From: Charina bottae
Taxonomy: Eukaryota; Chordata; Lepidosauria; Squamata; Charinaidae
DNA: 64,000 nucleotides
Direction: 5' to 3'
Assembly (NCBI GenBank): GCA_023362775.1
Contig: JALMGJ010000003.1
Span: 76,369,355-76,433,354, forward strand
The number at the start of each line of letters is the position of its first letter. The first letter of the stretch is position 1. Shown here piece by piece: positions 48,498 through 59,398 of the stretch. The position numbers and the translations under genes are program-made. A model generated the notes under the pieces. That model worked only from the letters and a program-made list of their open reading frames with translations, did no database searches and was not told the origin of the DNA.

Positions 48498-51400
48498 TAT
48501 ACAGTTCGATCCAGGACTGGTAGATCTCATCCCATCGGTCGATAAGACTGGACACGGCAGATCTAAGGGGCCAGCCAACCCCAAGACTGGCTATTCCCCT
48601 CCCCTCCCCAAGCATGGAGACATAACCAGGTCTTTAAGTTTTTTCTAAAGTCCAGGAGAGAGGGGGCCGATCTTATTTCAGGAGGAGGAATATTTCAAAG
48701 GGCGGGGGCTACCGCAGAGAAGGCACGCCTCCTAGACCCCGTCAGATGGAACTCTCTTACAGACGGGGTTCGTAGCGTGCCCTGTCTACAGGACTGGGTG
48801 GGACGGGTTGAATGAACGGGGATGAGACGGTCCTTCAGGTAACCTGGTCCCATGCCATGTAGGGCTTTAAAGGTGATCACCAACACCTTGAATTGAATCC
48901 AGAAGCAAATTGGGACCAAATGCAGCTCACGGAGCAAAGGTGTTATATGTGCCGATCTTGAGGCACCTAAAATTGCCCGCGTGGCTGTATTCTGAACCAG
49001 CTGAAGCTTCCAGACACTCTTCAAGGGTAGCCCCATGTAGAGTGCATTACAATAGTCTATCTGGGAGATTACCAGGGCATGAGTGACTGTTCGAAGGGCC
49101 TCTCGCTCCAGGAAAGGGTGTAACTGGTGCACAACACGAAGCTGTGCAAAGGCCCTCCTGGCCACAACTGCCACCTGCTCTTCAAGCAGGAGTCGTGAGT
49201 CTAAGAGTCCAAGTTGCCAATGAAGGCTAAAAGATTTTTGAGAGAAAGGATTTGCCTCTTAATCTTGTTCATGCTTTTCTCCTATTCCCTATGTTGAAAT
49301 GATTGGGGGAGGGGGCAGGGGAATGATAGGAAGGAAAATGAGAAGTCCTGTACAAGTAAATGTAAGGAGACAAACAAAATTAAGATTTCTTTGCTAGTAA
49401 CCTCTCGATGACACAGAGTCATTGGGCACCAATGACTTAGATATATTACCAGCCTTGCAAATTATCATGATTGGTTCTAGAAAAAAATGCAATAGAACAG
49501 AATGGATTGATGCCACTTATTTCAGAACTCTACAAGCATGACTTCTCCCTTGCAGATGTGTTGGATTACAACATCCATCATCATAGGAGTTGTATACCAT
49601 CCTATCTAAAAACTACCAGGTTATGAAATTCTACTACAACCATTCATGACTTTTTATTCTGAACCTGTAATTAGTGCAGATATTGAACGTAGCACCTTAG
49701 ACTACTGCGCTTTACATGTTTTACTGGAAACTGTTGCACTAAACCCAAATTAGCTTTTTCCATTAGACATGCATAGAATTGCAGTGATAATATGTTCCCA
49801 AGACAGACACTTACTTGTGTAATGCTTCAGAAAGAATACCAATGCTGGTCCTCTTAGGGGGTGCAGAAGAATGGCCAGGTGGAGATGTTACACTGAGATT
49901 TATATTAAGTGCACCCTTTTCTGTGATAGCTATTCTGATAAGAAGGGGGAAAAACATTAATGAAATTCCAGATGCAATATAGCAGGACTGTTCATTATCT
50001 TCAAACTGAATAAACAAGAAGTTAGGTATCACTTTTGCTGCTTTCTGGCTGATTCTATGTAGACCGCTTTTGCTTTGCTTGAACCAACACATATGCATCA
50101 TCCAATTTACTCTGTAGTCAGATTACCAGCCTGCTGTGCAGGGCAGCAGGAATTTCTATCAATGCCCTCTGGCAGTCCAGGGCAAAACCCCACCTACCTG
50201 ATATTACAGAATACCATGTTGCCCTAGCTACTATACTCTTGTAAGAAGAGCAGCAGAAGCCAAAACTTGGAGATTCAAATCAAGCATTCACATACCTGAG
50301 ATTAATCAGTTATTCACAAGATGAAGAAATACGAGGTACAACATACATACTTTCATCATTCCAGAGCAAAGGTGGACAAAATACAGACAAAGTACAACTG
50401 GTAGATTGCAGTTTCAATTATTTGTAAATTGTAAGGCATGGCTTCCAACTCTTAGTTGTTTAAAAAGGGAAGGAATTGCATTTATTGTAGCAAATATTTG
50501 CATTTCTTTACTTACATAGCTACTGGTTTCTGTATTTTAGGGAAAACTCCATCAAAAATGAAGCTTCCTTCATCAAGCACAAAAGAAAGTTGTACCCCTC
50601 TAGATTCCAGCTCAGCTACAATCTTCATTGCTCCTTTTTTACCATACACCTGAAAGGGAATTCGAATATCATCTTCCCAAGTCAAGCCACTGGCTGGTGC
50701 TTCAAAAGAAGGCAATTATTATTCAGCAAACTTCTATTCAAGGCTTTAAGTCAGAGCTTTCCAAACTGTGTGTCGCAACATGTTAGTGTGTCCTGTCTGC
50801 TGCTGCCTCCGAGCCCTGCCAGGATTCCATGCAGGTCCTAGTGCCTGCCTTGTGCCTTGCTGCCTCCAAACCTGCCCTGCCAGGATTCCACGCAGGTCCT
50901 AGTGCCTGCCTTGTGCCTTGCTGCCTCCAAACCTGCCCTGCCAGGATTCCGCGCAGGTCCTAGTGCCTGCCTTGTGCCCTGCTGTAAGAGTGTGTCGCAA
51001 AATGATGCCCTGCTGCAAGTGTGTGTCGCGAAATGATGCATGTCTAAAAAGTGTGTTGGGGTTTGTATATACCCAGGAATTTACAGATAGATAAATTATA
51101 CTGGAGAGGCTGGATATCTAGGTGAGAGGGGAATTATTCTGCAAGTCACCCAATTAGCAGCCATTGTTGTAGGGATGATGTGGCAGTGTATGACTCATAC
51201 TACAGGTGCTAACAGTTTAGTTGGGTGTGGCAGATGATGAGTGTGTCCTATAATGTGATTGGTCAGTTTATGTATATAAGCAGAGGAGTCTGGTGTTCTT
51301 TCTTCTCGTTGCTGATTGAAACTTCTCATCGCTGTATTGCTGTATCATTTGTTACTGCTGTTGGATGTATTTGGACTACATATGTATATAAAGTAAATAG

Positions 51401-54400
51401 GCTATTTTATCTAATCTCTGTTTGAGCGTCTATTTACTGCATAGAATGTGGATCCCTGGTGTCTTGGAAAAAGTAGCAGGCTGCCCTACGGTGCGCACTC
51501 TGACAAAGTGTCACCAACATGAGAAGTTTGGAAAGCTCTGCTGTAAGTGATTTACTAATTATGCCCCAAACCACTAAATAGATTGTACATAATCTTATTT
51601 AAGTAGCTGCTGTACATTGCCCAAATCCTCAATTCAAATGTAAATATAAATATGAATAGTTACTATAACTGTGAATGCTATAATTATAATAACCATAAAT
51701 CTAAAATACTTATATTCACAATAACTTCTTCAGTAGTACAAGTAAAAAGATTTCAAGTCTCTGATAACAAGCCCATAATTTCAGTATACCTCTTTACATA
51801 TCTAAATCCTAACGAGATAATGGCTGCTTTATCATTAAAAGCATTTTTTAAATGGGAGATTTAAGTTAGGGTACCAAATGCAATATTTAAAAACATTCAA
51901 AGTCTATATATTCCCCATTCAGCAAAACAAAATATTCATATACTGTCAAAACCTGATCAATGGGCAATCACCCTCCCTGCTATTAGGACAGCATACATTA
52001 AAGATACTTAGGTCAACAGAATTTTTAAAAAGCCAATTTACTTGGAATCTACCATTCAGCTTTTGGGGATAGCTTGTAACTCCAAAGTAACTAATGAAAA
52101 CATGGGAGAAGCTGCAAGGTTAAAAATAAACAAATAATACCTCTTCATCATGCCCAAGGCCTATATAGAAAGACCTTTGTGGCCTGTAATTTCGTCTCAG
52201 TAAAAATTCTAGAGCGTGTAGAATGCCCTGAGGATCAGAAAGAAAATATTAACTATTTTACATTTGGTTACACAGTCAATTGTACTGCATGTGGTGATTA
52301 GCAAGAATTAGGCTACCAGGAAGCAGAACTCATATAGAGACCTCAACTATATCCACTAAAGCAGTGTTTCTCAGGCTTGGCAATTTCAAGCTGTGTTGGG
52401 GAATTCTGGGAGTTGAACTCTACACAGCTTGAAGTTGCCAAGGTTGAGAAACACTGCACTAAAGGCTTTTTACCATTACAGAGTTATATAGTACTATCCA
52501 CCCCTCCTTGAGTGGGCATAATCCAGCGAGTCCCCTGAAGTTGGGCGGCCAATAAATGTAAATAAACAAACAAACAAACATAAATAAATAAAAATAAAAT
52601 ATATTCTGGCAAGACATTTGCTGTCCCTATTGCTGATCCCTATCCAACCTCTATTGCCTCTGTCCCCCGTTACTGGAGTCCCCTGGCTTCCCTCCAAGGT
52701 AATAGGTGGTGAAGCCTAACAGATTTTACACTCCTTGAGGCTGCCCTGGGGTGGCATCGGAATAAGGAAGAAAATGCTGCTTAAAGACCGGTTAAGCATG
52801 TCTCACTCATGGACTGGGGATGAGATGAAGGTAGCATCATCACGGGAATGCAGCAGAAAAAAGAGGTTCCCATGTTTGTGCCATTTTGGCACAAGTGAGA
52901 GCATGTCCTAGGTTACCTTCTGTATCACACATCTCTCTATACGCAGTCTGTCTCCCTTTTCATTGAAGAGGATAAATTAATATCCCAAAGACTGCGTGTG
53001 GATTTCTTCTTCTTTTTTACATTTTTAAAATGCTGTATGTGCGCTGCCCACCATTTCTGATAATCCCTCAGGACAACTGACTCAATCATGCAATAAACAG
53101 GGCTTTGTTAGAATCAGCAGGGCTGCACAATCTGTTTGGGGCCAACAGCTATAATTGCCTTTGGCAGCATGCCAGGAACAATACTCCAAAAGTGAACTGA
53201 GCCAAGACAAAAACTATATTTGGTTTAAATTAAATGTACTTAGTTTCATCATGTATTCAATTATTTCTCCTTTCTGTCACATTAAAGACATGTCAATTTG
53301 GTTGCAAACTGCATTCTTAATCCCGGGACTAAAGCACTATTTTATGCTTCTCAGAAGAGATATCTCATCTGTCGTCAGTAGGAGTTTTATGTACACTAGC
53401 AGACATGTTAGATATGTTGCTATAATGGTCTATATCAGGGCTTTCCAAACTTTTGCTGTTGGTGACACACTAACAGCCGGCGCGCGACAACCTGGAAGCG
53501 CCAGTGGCGCTTCTGGGTTGCTGCCGCAGTGTGCAAAACCCCGGAAGCTCTGGCAGCGGCGCTTCCGGGTTGCCGCCGCCACGCTTTCGGGTTTTTGCAT
53601 GGCAGCAGTAGCGGCGGCATCCTGGAACCTGGAAGCGCTGATGGCCTGCCGCCGCCGCTGCATGCGTTACCGCGTGCGGTGGCGGCGCACCATCAGTGCT
53701 TCCGGGTTGTCGCACGACACACTTGGGGCCCCCAGGCGACACAGTAATGTGTTGCAACACACAGTTTGGAAAGCCCTGGTCTATATGATTAATATGCTAT
53801 TACTCAGACAGCCCATCTTGCTTGCTTCCAGTTTTGAACAAGCCTACCTGAAGGCTATCGGGACAAAATAAGGATTCTACTGCTGTACTGCCCCACCCAT
53901 CCCTCCAGCTTTCCTTTCTGAGTTAGGGTAGTGTTGTCGTTCCTGATCATGAGGGGCTCAGCATTTCATTATATCCACGTCAACCATGGGCCTATTGATT
54001 CCCATAACTGTCAGAAAGGCTGTTTCAGTCACTGTGGTCAGCCAGAATGTTGTACAGACAACTGAGCAAGACTGATTAGGGCAGAGGTAGGAAACTTGCA
54101 GCCCACATGTCCCTCCAGCTCCACTTTTGCACTCCTCCAAGCCCACTAAGATCACACTATTCAACTGGAGGCACAATTTGCCACTAATTTTCATGGAGAA
54201 ATGAAAGAATTCAGTGCCTTTAACCTCCAATTGGCTTAATTTTGCCACAGAACCCCAAACAAAAAAAAGAGGCGGGGGCACATCCTTTGACCCCCTTTCA
54301 CTACTTTTCCATTTTATCTTGTGGTCGCCAACCACTTTTTCCTCTCAAGATACAAGTGTGACCTGTATTCCCATTACAAACATCAATTTAATTTATTCTG

Positions 54401-57400
54401 GAAAAACATAGAGTCATTTGTTCGGTGAAAGCAGGAAAAGCCACTGTAATTTCCACCTCCTCAGTTTCAGTTTTCCAGGAGGAGCAATCACAACTGATGC
54501 TGAAGCAGAACGTGTATCTAGGAAGTCTGTTTGAATCTCAGCCAAATGCAATTATAAAGATGCATTTATAATTATAATAAGATGCTTTTAAAAATTGCAG
54601 CATACAGAAGGAAAACTAACTGCATCTTCCCACATTGTGAAATGAAAGCCATGACTTATCATTAATATGGTACATACAATTTCATAGACACCTGCAACGC
54701 ATAGTATTTCTGCATCCCACCAAAAGGAGATAAATTTATATACCATAGCTGAGTTTTTATTATCTAGTGTTCCTCTTCCATATATAAATCCATCATGTTC
54801 CTCAGCAGAAAAAGGATCACTGACATCCCATCCATCAGGGGAAGCTGGGACTACATCTATATGCGCAATCAGCATGTAGGGCTGTAATTGAGGGTTAGAT
54901 CCCTGGACAGTGAATAGGTGGCTGTAATCTCCAATAATTTCATGTTGAATGAATGAGGTAGAAAACACTGCAGGAAAAGCTTCAGGAAAGAGAATTGAAC
55001 AAAGTTAGCCAGGACTGGATTTAATTTTGAGATTACTGTATGTGTTGGATAAAGAAGCCAAGATTTTAATGAATGGCACGTGTAAAAGAATAATGGCTGA
55101 TCTATTTGAGAAAATGGTTAACTGAAGTATGGAAGAAAGGAATAATTTACTCTTTGTCTTTCTGTCTGGGAATGAACAGATTTTAAAGCAAATAATATAA
55201 ATAAGAATGAACACTCTGAAATTACTCTTCCTTTCCCTTCTTTTATCCACTGGAAAAAACAAGTATACCCCAGTCTTTTCTTAACAAACTCAGCAATATT
55301 CCCTATGTCACCAGAATAGGACTGGTCACAAAATTTGCAATTCAATAATTCTTCTAGTTACATCATTCCTGCATCAGTATTTATTATCTTACTCTGAATA
55401 TATATAGCAACCATTGGGTGCTCAAAGGTCTACTCATACTTTATCTCATTAATTGCAATAATCTAAAGTAAACCTAAAGTATCATCCTTGTGTTGCAGTT
55501 GGAAGTTTGCACAACACTTTGCCATCACAACAGGAGGAAATGGGAATCTGGTGCAAAGGAAAGCACCTAACACAGAGCTTTCCAAACTGTGTGTCGTGAC
55601 ACATTAGTGTGTCGGCTGCAGTGTCTGGGTGTGTCACAGCTGCTGCTGCCTCCGAGCCCTGCCAGGATTCCACGCAGGTCCTAGTGCCTGACTTGTGCCC
55701 TGCTGTCTCCAAACCTGCTGTGATTCCGCGCAGGTCCTACTGCCTGCCTTGTGCCTGGCTGCCTCCAAACCTCCTGTGATTCTGCGCAGGTCCTAGTGCC
55801 TGCCTTTTGCCCTGCTGTAAGAGTGTGTCGCGAAATGATGCCCTGCTGTAAGAGTGTGTCGCGAAATGATGCATGTCTAAAACGTGTGTCACCAACATGA
55901 AAAGTTTGGAAAGCTCTGACCTAACAATATCACTGATTAAACAACAGGGAACCAAATTTATTTCCTAAGCAGATTTGATGCCATGTTGTTTCTCCATGCC
56001 TGAAAGAAAGTGGCTTATTTAAAGCCACCTTATTAATTCTTTTAGTTGAATTGATTTTAGAACCTTGCACTTTCTGGTTCACCCCATGAGTTTTAGCTTG
56101 CAAGGGACAAGCTGTATTGAACTAAATGGGACTTAATTTCTAAGTGATAGATGGCTTTTTTTTCTTTTCTAAGAATGTTTAAAGCAGAGCTTTCCAAACT
56201 GTGTGTCGGGACATGTTAGTGTGTCGGCTGCAGTGTCTGGGTGTGTCACGGTTGCTGCTGCCTCTGAGCCCTGCCAGGATTCCGCGCAGGTCCTAGTGCC
56301 TGCCTTGTGCCTTGCTGCCCCCAACCTGCCCTGCTAGGATTCTGTGCAGGTCCTAGTGCCTGCCTTGTGCCTTGCTGCCCCCAACCTGCCCTGCCAGGAT
56401 TCTGTGCAGGTCCTAGTGCCTGCCTTGTGCCTTGCTGCCTCCAAACCTGCCGTGCCAGGATTCTGCACAGGTCCTAATGCCTGACTTGTGCCTTGCTGCC
56501 CCCAACCTGCCCTGCCAGGATTCCACGTAGGTCCTAGTGCCTGCCTTGTGCCTCCAAACCTGCTGTGATTCCGCGCAGGTCCTACTGCCTGCCTTGTGCC
56601 CTGCTGTAAGGCTGTGTCACGAAATGATGCCCTGCTGTAAGAGTGTGTCGTGAAATGATGCATGTCTAAATAGTGTGTCACCAACATGAAAAGTTTGGAA
56701 AGCTCTGGTTTAAAGCTACAGGTACATATCTGTATTGACATTTCCATCTCAAAACTTCTTCAGGTAGATCTGAAAGTAATTTTTTTTAAAATGGTATCCT
56801 ATAACTTTTAAGGACACAGGAAATTGCCTTTTCTAGAGTCATACAATCCATCATTTCAGTGCTGCCTACACTGTCTTGTTCATGCATCACACTTAGGTGT
56901 TGCATGATTTGTTTGGCTTAAAATTTTATTCTTTATGTGATGTACAGATCAAGTATTGAGTTAGAATCCATAGCTTGTGGCTTAGCATTGTGTGTTCAAC
57001 AAAGCATAGTTAAAGCTGGTCATGACTTAGTACAATGTCTGTACCTAGCCACTGATAGGAAGGGATCTCATTTTTCCCACTAACATTGATATTAAACTGG
57101 GAGTATTCTCCATGCGAAATACATATTTTCCCTTTCTGTGGATCTTCTGTGCAATTTATCCCAGAATATTAAGTCCAACTAAGAAACAATATTAAATTAT
57201 TGTAAAAATACATACATACATATTCATTTTTGAAAAATCCATATTTTCTTCAGCTGATTAACCAACTATAACCAACTATAACCAACTATAACTATAACTA
57301 ACCCCATTTTTATCAATTGCATTTTATTAAATAATGAACCATATTTTTTTCTGTTTGGTACTTCAGTTCTATCAAGAAAAAAAAAGCAATACAATAATTA

Positions 57401-59288
57401 TTAGTGACAAGTAGCATTGTCACTAATAAAAGCAAGAATTTAAATTTAAATACCTTTATGAATATATAGCTCAAATTCTGCCAGGGCTGTAATATTCTGA
57501 TCATCTGGTGAGAAGGAAACTGTTTGTATTCTGACAGCACCTTATGTAAAACATAAAGAGTTTTTTAAAATGCTCAGGCAATATTTCAGAAGAATAACAC
57601 AAACAGATGAACTACTGCACCCATTAAAACGCTTTAAAGATCCAATTATATAAGGAATTATCATTATCAATGGGTTGACTAACCCTAGTGTCAATTACAA
57701 GAGGACATTTGCAGGACTTTTGTGATCACAGTGAACAACTGCCATGTACAGCTTTGTACATTTAGATGGGGGCACATTCCAGAAATGCACAAAGTTTTCT
57801 GTGCACAAATCCTACAGAGAGATTCTGCCTGCACTTCATGAGGGATGAGAATCCAGTTTGTTGCCATTCATGTATTTGACAGTATTTACCCCAATCATGG
57901 ACTCTGAATGGCTTGCAATAAAATAATAAATAAAAAATGCATTAAAAAACCCCAAGTGCAAAATGATTTTAAAATACTTTAAAAATCCACAGAGCATAGC
58001 AAAACACACCAGTATAAAGCATACAGTAGTTGTCAGAGACTGCTCCGCAAGTAACAGCCACCCTCTTACTGCCCTTCTCTCCAAAGGCCTGAGAGAAAAG
58101 AAGGGTTTTCACCAGCTTCTGAAATCTAGGGGCCTTCCTAGATTTGGGGGAAAATTATTCCATAGGGTTGGGGCAGTCATGGAAATCTCATGGGAAGATG
58201 GAAATCAAGCAGGAAGATTCAATGTGGAGCAAATGATGGTCCCACGGAAATTGGGGATCCAAGCCACAGAAGGCTTCATAGGTAGTGACCAGCATTTTGA
58301 ATTGTATCTGGAAACTTGCTGGAAATTAATGCAGTTCCTGCAAAATAGGTGTCACTCTGCTAAACTGGATCTGGCCAGTTAGCAAATAGGACACTGCATT
58401 TTGTATCAACAGTTGTTTCCAAGTATGTGGCAGTTATAGTGGACTGCAGCTAGCCCTAGCCATGGCAAAATGATGGCACGCATGCGGTAAAGGCACTGTG
58501 CAAACATGCTCTCATGTAGTTGCATCCTGATGTGGAGGGAGGTACATTGTGATGTCATGGCACCTGTTTCATCACAATGTCAGCAACCTAAATAGAGAGC
58601 ATTACATTAGCATCTGCAAGGTGTTAACGGCATAAGTGACTACAGTATCACCTTTTCGGGCAAAAGATCAAAGGACAGCTCAACTCCCTTACAAAAGGGA
58701 CCAGACTAAGCATTACTTAGGGACAGGACAGCACCCGCTGCTGCTTGGGGAAGCAGCTTTCCCACCCCACCTAACATGAGGCAGGAAGGAAGAGGGGAAG
58801 TGAATCCCTCCAGCAGAGCTTCCCCAAGTCCTGCCGAGTGCAAAGCCTGCATTTTAGAATAGATTTGGTCTAGTGGTTAAGGCAACGGGCTAGAAACCAG
58901 GAGACTGAGGGTTCTAGTCCCGCCTTAGGCCTGAAAGCCGGCTGGGTGACCTTGGGCCAGTCACTCTCTCTCAGCCCAACTCACCTCAGAGGGTTGTTGT
59001 TGTGGGGAAAAGAGGAGGAGGGAGGAGTATTAGGTATGTTCACCGCCTTGAGTTATTTATAAAAATAATAAAAATAATAAAGGCAGGATATAGGGGGAAC
59101 AGTTCCTCTTGGGGATGGCTGGTGCCATAGAGCCCTTTTAAATACAAGCCCATCGCCTCTTGGATTTTATATTTATTTTAATTATGACTGTATTATATTA
59201 TATGTTATTTTAATTGTTTGATTTTAAATGTTTGATTTTTGTAAACTGCCCAGAGTCCCTCTAGGGGGAGATGGAGCAGTGAATATAA

Positions 59289-59349
<61 letters not shown>

Positions 59350-59360
59350 ATAAATAAGTA

Positions 59361-59398
<38 letters not shown>

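Noticed and set aside
48410..48500. AT-rich block resembling a replication or matrix attachment signal
   Set aside because: It is a TATATA microsatellite in the tail of the L2-type LINE; nothing beyond composition supports another role.
50811..50990. Regularly spaced repeats that might suggest a CRISPR-like array
   Set aside because: The units are contiguous minisatellite copies without spacers, within a transposon of a vertebrate genome.
53155..53871. 238-codon plus-strand open frame
   Set aside because: It is partly family A element and partly AT-rich intron, with Arg/Ala-rich low-complexity translation and no family resemblance, inside PM20D1 intron 3 on the opposite strand.
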